Shown here one piece after another: positions 27,758-35,711 of a DNA stretch of 64,000 bases (within the stretch, counting starts at the first letter, position 1; every line of letters begins with the position of its first letter). The notes under the pieces were generated by a model. That model made no database searches. It was not told the origin of the DNA and was given only the letters and a program-made list of their open reading frames with translations. Source of the stretch: Pseudobacteriovorax antillogorgiicola (lineage in GTDB: Bacteria; Bdellovibrionota_B; Oligoflexia; Oligoflexales; RGVZ01); contig CAMBEK010000001.1 in assembly GCA_945865565.1 (NCBI GenBank), forward strand, positions 376,345 to 440,344, given 5' to 3'. The translations under genes and the position numbers were made by a program.

Positions 27758-30382
27758 TCACGACTCTGATTGCAGCAGGTTCCGAGCGTTGGTTCCGAGG
27801 GCGATCCTTGAGGCCGCCATGGTGATGATCAGCGTCAATGTGAAGATAAGCAACGCCGGAACGACAGCAGCCGATACGGCAAAAACCCAGACCCCGTCGA
27901 AGATAAAAACCGATAAAATCCATGCGATGCCAAAGCTGATGGCAAGGCCTGTGAAGGCGGCAAAAAACGCGACAATTGCTGCCTCTCCGAGAACGCGAAC
28001 GTAGACTTCACGAAACGAGGCTCCCAAGACCTTGAGGATGGCCGTTTCATAAGAGCGCGCCCGGGACTGCTGCAGGGTGATGGCTGTCAAAACCCCCATC
28101 CCGGCCAGCAGGCAGAGGAGCGCCATAGCCGTGATGGCCAGGGCGACCTGCTGTGAAATGTTAAGGATACGGTCGACCGAGGCTTTGACATCAACAATTG
28201 AAACGTTGGAAAAAGACTGCGCTAGCTCGCGCTGAAGTTTTTGCGTCGTCTCAAAGTCCGTTTGTCCCACTGTGCCCAAGTAGGTCCGGGGGGCATCGTC
28301 AATCACGCCTTCTTGAAACTGGACAAAAAAGTTTGGCTGGAAGCTGGCCCAGCGCACGCGACGAAGGTTGACCACCCTGCCTTTGACGGAGATTCCTTGG
28401 ACGTTGAATTCAAGGATGTCGCCGAGATTTATTCGAGTGCGTTCAGCGAAACGTTTTTCCAAGGAGATTTCTGGAATATCCTGCTTGCTTGGGTCATACC
28501 TGACGGTTTCAAATTCCCTCCCCGCCGCCAATACTTCGCTGGCGGTGAGGCGTCCCCGAACTGAAAGGTTGTAAGTCCGATTCTTGAACTGCTCTTCGGT
28601 TTGCCGTTCCCGCGTGCCAGGAATGTTATCAAAAGTTTCGCCGGTGATTTTATCGTTGATGCGATCAAGGCGGGCGCGGATCAAGGGTGATAAGGATCCA
28701 GATGAAAGATTTCGTGATTCAAGAAATTGCCGTAGTGGGGCTTCCTGTTCCGGCTGGATATCAAACAGAAACAGGCCAGGTAGTACCGTTTTGTCTGACG
28801 ATGTCAGTTCAGAGGTCAGAATAGCTTGTATTTGCGGTACGGCACTGATCAAGGCGGCACACAGCCCCAAGGTCACAAAGGACACCATCAAGGTCTGCCC
28901 GGAACGCCTCGTGTGGCGTAACGCCATCAAGATTGGCCAGGACTTCCGTCCGGTTTTTTGCTTGATGAGGCGGGAGAATGGCCCGAGGCTGCGAAGCAGC
29001 AGAATTCCTGATCCCGCAAGGATCAGAATTGCAATTCCGGTGATCATTAAAAAAAGAATTCCGGCCTTGGGGCTTCGTGCTTGCCACGATGCTAGTCCGA
29101 AAATGATCGCCGTCGATGGCAAAGCCGCCATCAGCCAACCCAATGGTTTAATGCGAGACGGGTCTTGGTGTTCTCTAAACAGTGTCGCCGCACTCATGCC
29201 CTCAAGATGCAAAAACACAGGAAGTGCTGCGATGGGCGTGCCCAAGGTTCCCATGATCAGGGCCGTAACCACGGAATCTTTTTGGATGGTGACCGTGATG
29301 GCTGTTCCCAGAAAGGGGGCAAGGATTTCCCGGATCGATGGCAATAAAATCGCAGCGATTGCGACGGCGCAAACAGCCCCGCCAAATCCAAGGATGATCA
29401 ACTGCCATCCAATGATCCATCGCGCAGACGATGGTCTGGCCCCGATGGATTGCAGGATTGCGAGGTCGCGTATTTTGGTGCGGACGTGGGCCAGGATTAA
29501 AAAATTGCCGCCGATGCCCGATAGGATGATGGCGATGAGGGCAACGATTCCCAGGTAATCACCGAGGAATTTTAAAACACGCCCCAGTTCGTCAGTGGCT
29601 GAAGTGTGACTCCTCACGCGGAGGTCGCTGCGTGTCTTAGCAAAATCCTTAAACTTGATTTCGAGATCGCGTTGGCTTGAGCCCTGGGCAGACTCAGCGG
29701 GCTGGTTTGGCAGTGCGTATTGGCGGGCGTGGGTGATCCGGCTGCCCCTCTGGATCAATCCAGTTTGTTTTGCCCAATTCCGTCCGATATAAATTCTTGG
29801 CGCGATTGAAAAACTGGCGGACGAAGTCGATGGATCGCTGACGATAGTCCCTGCGAGTCGAAAGGCCTGATCTCCGATTTTAACGGACTGCCCAGGTTTC
29901 AGGTCCAATTGAAAATAAAGTTCTGGTGCAGCCAAGGCGACTGATTCTTGTTCCATGCGACGGAAGATGGCATCACTTGATGGTTTGCCGTCCTCGCCGG
30001 TGAAGGCGACCTGCCCGTAAAAAGGAAAGGTCGGATCAACGGCGCGGATTTCCATCAGCCTTGCCGGCGGCGGGACATTACTGGCTTTGGTAACGGCTGC
30101 GACCATACTGACCCAACCAAATTCTTCGGCGGTCTGAGTTCCGCGTGGGACGAACGCATCAAAGCCTGCAATTTCCTCCTGTGTCAAAGCCCGAAACGCT
30201 GACACAGCAATATCAGCACCAAGGATTTCGCGTGATTTTCCGGATAGGCTTTGGTCGACAGAGGACTTCAAGGCGCTGACCGTGATGAAGCCAGTCAACC
30301 CAAGGGCAATATTTAAAATAAAGAAGAGTGAAAATTTTGGCGTGTTGACGATTTCACGCCAAGCGAGCCGTCGCCAGATCAT
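27758..30382 (-). CDS. FtsX-like ABC transporter permease (YbbP-like)
   Basis: Large inner-membrane permease of 874 aa with two FtsX domains. It has an N-terminal TM, a periplasmic MacB-PCD-like region (about residues 40-260), TM groups near 265-460 and a C-terminal four-helix group near 740-860. Hallmarks are LAWREIVNTPKFSLFFILNIALG, IALIAIILSGIGGNFLILAHV and SRARSYETAILKVLGASFREV. The start shares one base with the ATPase stop (TAATG). YbbP-like permeases pair with LolD/YbbA ATPases, and their role in outer-membrane or lipid transport is not settled. Confidence 0.9.
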   Translation of the reverse strand: MIWRRLAWREIVNTPKFSLFFILNIALGLTGFITVSALKSSVDQSLSGKSREILGADIAVSAFRALTQEEIAGFDAFVPRGTQTAEEFGWVSMVAAVTKASNVPPPARLMEIRAVDPTFPFYGQVAFTGEDGKPSSDAIFRRMEQESVALAAPELYFQLDLKPGQSVKIGDQAFRLAGTIVSDPSTSSASFSIAPRIYIGRNWAKQTGLIQRGSRITHARQYALPNQPAESAQGSSQRDLEIKFKDFAKTRSDLRVRSHTSATDELGRVLKFLGDYLGIVALIAIILSGIGGNFLILAHVRTKIRDLAILQSIGARPSSARWIIGWQLIILGFGGAVCAVAIAAILLPSIREILAPFLGTAITVTIQKDSVVTALIMGTLGTPIAALPVFLHLEGMSAATLFREHQDPSRIKPLGWLMAALPSTAIIFGLASWQARSPKAGILFLMITGIAILILAGSGILLLRSLGPFSRLIKQKTGRKSWPILMALRHTRRSGQTLMVSFVTLGLCAALISAVPQIQAILTSELTSSDKTVLPGLFLFDIQPEQEAPLRQFLESRNLSSGSLSPLIRARLDRINDKITGETFDNIPGTRERQTEEQFKNRTYNLSVRGRLTASEVLAAGREFETVRYDPSKQDIPEISLEKRFAERTRINLGDILEFNVQGISVKGRVVNLRRVRWASFQPNFFVQFQEGVIDDAPRTYLGTVGQTDFETTQKLQRELAQSFSNVSIVDVKASVDRILNISQQVALAITAMALLCLLAGMGVLTAITLQQSRARSYETAILKVLGASFREVYVRVLGEAAIVAFFAAFTGLAISFGIAWILSVFIFDGVWVFAVSAAVVPALLIFTLTLIITMAASRIALGTNARNLLQSES

Positions 30383-31080
30383 TATAGCATCCTGTGAAGC
30401 TGGCCATCGCGCAGCTGGTAGCGGTGATCGCAGCGTTTAGCCAGCTCTTCATTGTGGGTGACGAGGATCAGGGTGGTGCCATCTTTGCGCACCAAATCAA
30501 ACAGCAGGTCGGTGACGTGCTCTCCGGTTTTTGCGTCGAGATTTCCACTCGGTTCATCGGCCAGCAAAATTTTTGGTCTGACCACGAGGGCTCTGGCAAT
30601 AGCGACACGCTGGCATTCCCCGCCGCTCAGCTGGGAGGGCAGGTGATTTGCCCGGGTCCCAAGCCCCACGGCTTCCAGACGAGAAATGGCCTCGGCTTCG
30701 GCAGCCTTGTTGCCGGCGATTTCCAGGGGTAGTGAGACATTTTCAAGGGCCGTCAGGGTTTGCAGCAAATGAAATTGCTGAAACACAATGCCGACCGTCT
30801 TTGCGCGGAACGAGGCGAGGCCGGCTTGTGACATGTTGGTTAAATCAACGCCATCCATCCTGATGGTTCCAGTCTCGGGTTCGTCCAAACCGGCAAGGAG
30901 GCCAAGCAAGGTGGATTTTCCACTACCCGAAGGCCCTGTGATCGCAATGGTCTGGGCCGCGCCTGCCTCAAAATTCAGATTTGCTAACACGGACAGCTTT
31001 TGCCCGCTGCGGCTATATGATTTGCCGACATTGACGACCGAAATGACTGACTTGTCGAGATTTCCAGAAGGGTGGCTCAT
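30382..31080 (-). CDS. ABC transporter ATP-binding protein (YbbA/LolD-like)
   Basis: MacB/LolD-class ATPase of 232 aa with Walker A GPSGSGKST, Q-loop VFQQFHLLQTLTALENV, signature LSGGECQRVAIARAL, Walker B ILLADEPSGNLD and switch His in LILVTHNEEL. The ATG overlaps the tesA stop (ATGA) and the stop overlaps the permease start. In E. coli, tesA and ybbA-ybbP are also neighbours but divergent; here the three genes form one co-directional operon. Confidence 0.92.
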   Translation of the reverse strand: MSHPSGNLDKSVISVVNVGKSYSRSGQKLSVLANLNFEAGAAQTIAITGPSGSGKSTLLGLLAGLDEPETGTIRMDGVDLTNMSQAGLASFRAKTVGIVFQQFHLLQTLTALENVSLPLEIAGNKAAEAEAISRLEAVGLGTRANHLPSQLSGGECQRVAIARALVVRPKILLADEPSGNLDAKTGEHVTDLLFDLVRKDGTTLILVTHNEELAKRCDHRYQLRDGQLHRML

Positions 31081-31688
31081 AGGATGGGCTCCAGATTTTT
31101 CCAGATTGTTTCAACCATGATCCGGTGACCTTTTGGGTTCGGGTGAAGGCCATCGGGTAGCGTCAAGTTTGGGTGGGCCGCAACCCCTTCAAGCAAGAAG
31201 GGAATGACGGCAACCTTTTGTTCGCGGCCTATTTTTTTGTAAGCCTCTTCAAAGGACTTCGCATATCCGGGCCCGTAATTTGGAGGAATCTTCATCCCGG
31301 CCAATAAAACCTTGATCCGGTTTTCCTTTGCGATCTTGATCGTGTCTTCAAGGTTTTTTTTCATGGCGGCGACTGGAAGGCCACGCAAACCGTCATTGGC
31401 ACCAAGAGCCAGGATCACGTGGGTCAATTGTTTTGGCGATTTCAGCTGAAATTTCAGACGTGATGGACCGCTGGCTGACGTCGCACCTGAGATGCCGGCG
31501 TTGATGGCTTCCGCCTTGGGTCCAAATTTTTCTTTGAGGCGTTTGTCGAGTAATGCAGGAAAGGCAGTGTCCGGGCTAATTTCAAAGCCTTCGGTCAGAG
31601 AGTCCCCAAGGCACAGAACTACGGGAACTGCTGCAAAGGCGGTTGAACTAATGGTCAGGAAAAAAAGTGAGGATAAAATCCACTTCAT
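31077..31688 (-). CDS. tesA: SGNH-family arylesterase / lysophospholipase (TesA-like)
   Basis: A 203-aa periplasmic hydrolase with a signal peptide (MKWILSSLFFLTISSTAFA). All four SGNH blocks can be seen: block I VLCLGDSLTEGF (nucleophile Ser), block II Gly in AGISGATSASG, block III ILALGANDGLRGL, and block V with PDGLHPNPKGHRIM (catalytic Asp and His). TesA hydrolyses acyl-CoA, lysophospholipid and aryl esters. The start is the ATG at 31688 with CGGAGA 8 nt upstream; a longer frame reaches into the tRNA-Leu side and is not used. Confidence 0.9.
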   Translation of the reverse strand: MKWILSSLFFLTISSTAFAAVPVVLCLGDSLTEGFEISPDTAFPALLDKRLKEKFGPKAEAINAGISGATSASGPSRLKFQLKSPKQLTHVILALGANDGLRGLPVAAMKKNLEDTIKIAKENRIKVLLAGMKIPPNYGPGYAKSFEEAYKKIGREQKVAVIPFLLEGVAAHPNLTLPDGLHPNPKGHRIMVETIWKNLEPIL

Positions 31689-31692
31689 TGTG

Positions 31693-31716
31693 TTGTCTCC
31701 GTGATTACGGAGACAA
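31693..31716 (-). promoter_or_regulatory. Perfect hairpin holding the tesA ribosome-binding site
   Basis: A perfect 10-bp inverted repeat (TTGTCTCCGT / ACGGAGACAA, loop of 4 nt) lies between the tRNA-Leu gene and tesA. On the minus strand the downstream arm contains CGGAGA, the only good Shine-Dalgarno for tesA, 4 nt before the ATG. It may end the tRNA transcript, mask tesA translation, or both. Symmetry and position are directly visible; the function is inferred. Confidence 0.5.
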
Positions 31717-31728
31717 GGATACACCAAG

Positions 31729-31813
31729 TGGTGCTCAGGGCGGGACTTGAACCCGCACGCCTTACGGCACTAGCCCCTCAAACTAGCGTGTCTACCAATT
31801 CCACCACCTGAGC
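31729..31813 (-). tRNA. tRNA-Leu (GAG)
   Basis: An 85-nt class II tRNA with 7-bp acceptor GCTCAGG / CCTGAGC, discriminator A and encoded CCA. The anticodon loop TTGAGGG gives GAG. The long variable arm contains GTGCCGTAAGGCGTGC, and the T-loop is GTTCAAGTC. It follows secG on the same strand; E. coli has the same secG-tRNA-Leu(GAG) (leuU) neighbourhood. Confidence 0.96.
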
Positions 31814-31833
31814 AAGGTGCATTTTACGAGGGA

Positions 31834-32220
31834 TCAGGGTGTCGTGACTGGCGTCGCTGCAGGTTGCTGAGACGCCGCCGGGCCTGGTGAAGCCGATGGC
31901 GCCGCCGCAGATTCCGGGGCTGCAGAAGGACTCGGTGAAGCCGCTGCTGCTGCCTTTTCCTGCAATTTCTTGCCTAGACCTACGTTACCGCTTTTCCCTT
32001 GGATCACACTGAGGGAGATGGAGCTCACCATGAAAATCCCGGCTGCCGCGTAAGTCAGCTTGCCGAGCAACGTGGTTGCTCCTGTTGCGCCAAGAAGCCC
32101 CGATGACGATCCACCACCGAAGGCCGCGCCCACTCCTCCGCTGTGTCCACCTTGTACGAGGACGACGAGGATCATGAAAAGCGCGACGCCAACATGAATG
32201 ATTGTCAATAGGGTTTCCAA
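31834..32220 (-). CDS. secG: Preprotein translocase subunit SecG
   Basis: Accessory membrane subunit of the SecYEG channel; 128 aa. Two transmembrane helices flank the canonical loop GGHSGGVGAAFGGGSSSGLLG followed by GATTLLGKLTYAAAGIF. TTG start with AAAGGA 7 nt upstream. The C-terminal 40 or so residues form an Ala/Pro/Ser-rich tail after a Lys-Glu stretch (LGKKLQEKAAAA), longer than in E. coli SecG. It lies between tRNA-Phe and tRNA-Leu on the same strand. Confidence 0.92.
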   Translation of the reverse strand: METLLTIIHVGVALFMILVVLVQGGHSGGVGAAFGGGSSSGLLGATGATTLLGKLTYAAAGIFMVSSISLSVIQGKSGNVGLGKKLQEKAAAAASPSPSAAPESAAAPSASPGPAASQQPAATPVTTP

Positions 32221-32295
32221 GGCAAATCCTTTTACACTTCTCGCCCGGTCTCATGGCCCTTTCGGGTCACTGCAAAGTCGGACGTTCGGTTTTAA

Positions 32296-32371
32296 TGGTG
32301 GCGCCTCCCAGAATCGAACTGGGGACACGTGGATTTTCAATCCACTGCTCTACCGACTGAGCTAAAGCGCC
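32296..32371 (-). tRNA. tRNA-Phe (GAA)
   Basis: A 76-nt tRNA with acceptor GGCGCTT / AGGCGCC, discriminator A and encoded CCA. The anticodon stem-loop GTGGA TTGAAAA TCCAC gives GAA. The D-loop (AGCTCAGTCGGTAGAGC) and T-loop (GTTCGATTC) are canonical. It lies upstream of secG on the same strand. Confidence 0.96.
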
Positions 32372-32491
32372 CTCGCGAGAGACCAAATATCTACGCACAG
32401 CTTTCGGACTAGTCAAGATGACTCTTGCATGGGCCATGGTCAAGCCATTACCCTGAGCACATCGCAGGATCCTTTCTAAAGGTATTTCAGC

Positions 32492-33358
32492 ATGAAAACC
32501 GCCTCGAGACCCATTTTTATAAAAAACGGCCCCCGCCCCGTGGTCATCGCTGGCCCCTGCATGGCAGAATCGGCCGAACTTTTAGAAGCAACGGTCGTCC
32601 CCCTCACCCGGCTGGCCCGGGAACTCGACTTTCACCTGGTCTTCAAAAGCAGCTTTGACAAGGCAAACCGCTCCTCCATCGAGGGGTACCGTGGTCCCGG
32701 TCTGGACCAGGCAATGACCTGGTTCAGCGACATCAAGTCCCGCTATGGAGTTCAGATTCTGACGGATGTCCATGAAACGGTGCAGTGCCGTCCCGCGGCT
32801 GAAGTTTGCGACGTGCTGCAAATTCCGGCGTTTCTCTGCCGCCAAACCGATTTGATTGTCGAGGCAGTCCAGACGGGGCGAGCCGTGAATATCAAGAAAG
32901 GCCAGTTTATGGCCCCTCATGCGATGGCAAACATTGCAGCCAAGGCCGTCGCCGCAGCCGAGGCCGCCAATCTGGATGTTGATGTCGCCTTGACCGAGCG
33001 GGGAGCCAGCTTTGGCTATGGCAATCTCGTGGTCGACATGCGGGCCTTTCCGGTGATGGCAAAATCCGGGACGCCCCTTATTTTTGACATCACGCACAGC
33101 ACGCAATTGCCGGGAGCTGCGACCGACGGCAAGAGCTCCGGCGCAGACCGCGAGTTTGCTCCGGTGTTGGCCCGTGCGGCGGTGGCGACGGGATATCTGG
33201 AAGGCTTTTTTCTGGAAGTTCACCCGGAGCCCGCAAAGGCGAAAAGCGACAAGGAGGCTCAACTCACCATCCCGCAGGCCGAGGCGATGTTGCGACAGCT
33301 CGTTCCGTTCTGGCATTCTTGCCGGAAGCTCACCGAGATCGATTCGAAGTTTGTTTGA
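32492..33358 (+). CDS. kdsA: 3-deoxy-D-manno-octulosonate 8-phosphate synthase
   Basis: Cytosolic enzyme of 288 aa condensing phosphoenolpyruvate and arabinose 5-phosphate into KDO-8-P, the first committed step towards the LPS inner-core sugar. Motifs: VVIAGPCMAES, KSSFDKANRSS, DVHE, QIPAFLCRQTDL, NIKKGQFMAP, ERGASFGYGNLVVDMR and FDITHSTQLPG. C23 in AGPC marks the metal-dependent class (E. coli-type metal-independent enzymes have Asn there). The start has AAAGG about 8 nt upstream. Its presence argues for a Gram-negative, LPS-bearing cell. Confidence 0.95.
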   Translation: MKTASRPIFIKNGPRPVVIAGPCMAESAELLEATVVPLTRLARELDFHLVFKSSFDKANRSSIEGYRGPGLDQAMTWFSDIKSRYGVQILTDVHETVQCRPAAEVCDVLQIPAFLCRQTDLIVEAVQTGRAVNIKKGQFMAPHAMANIAAKAVAAAEAANLDVDVALTERGASFGYGNLVVDMRAFPVMAKSGTPLIFDITHSTQLPGAATDGKSSGADREFAPVLARAAVATGYLEGFFLEVHPEPAKAKSDKEAQLTIPQAEAMLRQLVPFWHSCRKLTEIDSKFV

Positions 33359-33373
33359 AGCAAAAGCTCGCCG

Positions 33374-33387
33374 GCTCAGGATGACGG
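33374..33387 (-). repeat. Single core copy of a dispersed repeat at the queG stop codon
   Basis: Read on the minus strand this is CCGTCATCCTGAGC, identical over 14 nt to the core of the repeat cluster near 63.3-63.5 kb. The TGA within it is the stop codon of queG, so the repeat core overlaps the gene's 3' end. Confidence 0.5.
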
Positions 33388-34440
33388 GCGGCGTAGGATT
33401 TGGCGCGCGGTTTCCTGAATCACGGGGTCTTCATCCTGCAGCGCCTTTTCCAGAACAGATTCCAGACCAGGACTTGATGTGACGAACATCGCGATCATGG
33501 CGTTGCGCCTCAGGCCATTTCGTTTTGCGCGGGTCATCGCGGTGCCGCCGAAAGTCTGTTCATATAAATTCTGATCCATGGTTGCGACCTCTTGGAGGCT
33601 TAATCTTTCAACTGGCCTTTGTAAGTCGTTGCGCTTCAGTTTTTCTCCGGTTCGGTTATATGGACATACGTCTTGGCAAATGTCGCAGCCGTACCAGTAT
33701 TTTCCCAACCAAGGCCAGAATTCCTCTGGTATCGTTCCGCGATTTTCAATGGTCCAGTACGACAGGCATCTTCTGCTATCTAAGGTCCAAGCCCGATCCA
33801 AAGCGCCCGTTGGACAGTGCGTTTGGCAACGCCGGCAACCACCGCAAGCGTTGGCGTTGCTTCGTGATTTTTCCTCCGAAAGTGGCTTGGTCGCTGGCAT
33901 CTCAAAAGTTGTCAGGACAACTCCCAGCAGCAGGAAGCTCCCTTGTTTGCCTGCAATGAAACAGGTGTTTTTTCCGATGAAACCAGAGCCAACCTTCGCC
34001 GCCAAAGCCCGCTCCAGAACTGGTGCGCTGTCGACGCAAACGCGATGTTCGGCAGAGCGATCTGGCAGGGCAGCAGCAAAGGCGGCATCGCCCTCCTGCC
34101 ACATGACCTTGTGGTAGTCACGCAGGCGGGCATATTTCGCAATGCGGGGCCCACATGGCATCTCACTCCTGTTTTCAGTTGTTGGTGGGGATGGTGCCGG
34201 GGCATAAGGCAAGGCAAAGACGACGGCGCTTTTTGCTCCAGGCAAAATTCTCTGCAGGTCGCCGCGAATTTCAGAGTTGCGTGACAGAAAATCCATTCCC
34301 GCGTGATTTCCGGCCTCGAGCCAGTTCATGAAACGCAAGTGATCTTCAGCGACATTTAAATCGGTTACACCAATAAAAAGAAAACCGCGGGATCCAAACG
34401 ATTCCCGCAGTCGATTGTGAATTTGAACCGTGTCATCCAA
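33376..34440 (-). CDS. queG: Epoxyqueuosine reductase
   Basis: Cobalamin- and iron-sulphur-dependent enzyme of 354 aa performing the last step of queuosine synthesis in tRNA. Two 4Fe-4S motifs of the ferredoxin type are clear: CGGCRRCQTHCPTGAL and CDICQDVCPYN. The N-terminal part contains DHLRFMNWLEAGNHAGMDFL with LSRN, and later DSAPVLERALAAKVGSGFIGKNT, both QueG-typical. C-terminal HEAT-like tail (GLRRNAMIAMF). It overlaps the desaturase gene by 8 nt. Confidence 0.95.
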   Translation of the reverse strand: MDDTVQIHNRLRESFGSRGFLFIGVTDLNVAEDHLRFMNWLEAGNHAGMDFLSRNSEIRGDLQRILPGAKSAVVFALPYAPAPSPPTTENRSEMPCGPRIAKYARLRDYHKVMWQEGDAAFAAALPDRSAEHRVCVDSAPVLERALAAKVGSGFIGKNTCFIAGKQGSFLLLGVVLTTFEMPATKPLSEEKSRSNANACGGCRRCQTHCPTGALDRAWTLDSRRCLSYWTIENRGTIPEEFWPWLGKYWYGCDICQDVCPYNRTGEKLKRNDLQRPVERLSLQEVATMDQNLYEQTFGGTAMTRAKRNGLRRNAMIAMFVTSSPGLESVLEKALQDEDPVIQETARQILRRPSS

Positions 34441-35476
34441 CTTTTTTGATGCCCTTCATCCGCGATTGTCCAACAGGGCTTCCGGTGTCAGTCTCACCGA
34501 TCAGGGTCGGGCGTTTGATCGAACGAAGGGCAACATTAAAGTACGAATCCTCTTCCAGAATTGGGTATTTATCTCCATAGACCGCCACAAGACGGCGGTG
34601 GGCTTCCCCGAGGTTGTAAAAGGGAACCTTCACAAAAGCATGGTGCACCGAATGAAAGTTCAGTCCATTGAAGAAGAAGCTGACCAGCTGGTTAGCGCGA
34701 ATGTTTCGGCAATTGAAAATTTGGGTCTCAAAGTAATGTGCGGCTTTGCCAAAACGGCCGTAGTGCTCGGTATGGGCACGCAGTTGTTGTAGGCCACCAA
34801 CCATCCGTTCAACTAGAAGATAGAGCAGGAAATATTTTAATCCAAGCCCTTGAGTAATGCACAGGCTGTAGATCACCATATTGACTCCGACGATACCCAC
34901 CGCATCGATAATCAACGCCCTGCGCACGGACTTGATGTGGCGTGCGAACGGGGCAGCGCGGTTGAGGGTTCCGATGATGTAGCCGATTCCACCCATCACA
35001 AAAATATCGACGATCCACTGGTTGCGAACATAGGATTTTATGAATTTATGGGCTTTGGCATATTCTTCTTCGGTCCACTGAACCCGTTCGGGATCGTTCT
35101 CGTCACTTCCATTCATCTTGTGATGGATCTTGTGCATTTCCCGATAGGTCTGGTGCGGCCAAAGCAAAGGATAGCTGACAGCCATGGGGTAGAGTTCGTC
35201 ATACCAGGCCCAACCTGTCAGCGTGCGGTGAATCGCATCGTGAGTCATCACCATGAGTGTCGTGACAACCAAACCCGCAACAAAAGCGAGCCCAAGAGAT
35301 AATAGCGGTGATGGACTATAAATTGCGCCGAGAGCCAGCATCATAAAGATGCCGTATCCAATGCCCGACTTAAGCAGACCCCTCCACGGACGAATGGCCT
35401 CCAGATCCCTGATCAAGGACTCAAGATCCTTCGGCGCTACGAGTCCGAGGCGCTTATTCATTGTGTCATGTGCCAT
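34433..35476 (-). CDS. Membrane fatty acid desaturase family protein
   Basis: Di-iron membrane enzyme of 347 aa with hydrophobic helices around residues 40-90 and 180-230. The three histidine boxes are HDAIH (after TTLMVMT), HKIHH (after YREM) and HSVHH (in NGLNFHSVHHAF), with additional His in RAHTEHYG. Such enzymes introduce double bonds in acyl chains or act on carotenoids/sphingolipids; the exact substrate is unknown. The ATG at 35476 follows GGGGAG by about 7 nt; an upstream GTG-type extension is not used. Confidence 0.88.
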   Translation of the reverse strand: MAHDTMNKRLGLVAPKDLESLIRDLEAIRPWRGLLKSGIGYGIFMMLALGAIYSPSPLLSLGLAFVAGLVVTTLMVMTHDAIHRTLTGWAWYDELYPMAVSYPLLWPHQTYREMHKIHHKMNGSDENDPERVQWTEEEYAKAHKFIKSYVRNQWIVDIFVMGGIGYIIGTLNRAAPFARHIKSVRRALIIDAVGIVGVNMVIYSLCITQGLGLKYFLLYLLVERMVGGLQQLRAHTEHYGRFGKAAHYFETQIFNCRNIRANQLVSFFFNGLNFHSVHHAFVKVPFYNLGEAHRRLVAVYGDKYPILEEDSYFNVALRSIKRPTLIGETDTGSPVGQSRMKGIKKVG

Positions 35477-35622
35477 AACCGCCCTCCCCTTTTTCCCTTT
35501 CAAGGTTATCGACGTTTGGTAAATATTCTTTAGCTCTTCTAAGCCAACGGAATTACGGGACTATATGACTGATTTTTCTTGTGCGTTTAGGAAAAGGCTC
35601 ATTTTAAAGCGGCCTGAAGCAC

Positions 35623-35659
35623 CCCGGCATTTTGTGCCGGGCTGGGATTCGGGTAAAAT
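35623..35659 (+). promoter_or_regulatory. Possible promoter and leader hairpin for the M14 peptidase gene
   Basis: The 235-nt gap between the divergent desaturase and peptidase genes holds a 7-bp hairpin (CCCGGCA / TGCCGGG, 35623-35641) and a sigma70-like pair TTGTGC (35632) - 16 nt - TAAAAT (35654). The hairpin overlaps the -35. Both are only moderately close to consensus; nothing else stands out in this gap. Confidence 0.3.
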
Positions 35660-35711
35660 TGGCACATCGTTCAAATCGCGTCAGTTGCCTGCTTTACGAA
35701 AAGGAAGTCGC

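Noticed and set aside
28584..29558. 324-codon open frame on the plus strand
   Set aside because: Antisense to the FtsX-like permease; the product is low-complexity and Arg/Ile-rich with no recognisable domain.
32582..33316. 244-codon minus-strand frame
   Set aside because: Antisense to kdsA; a by-product of its codon bias.
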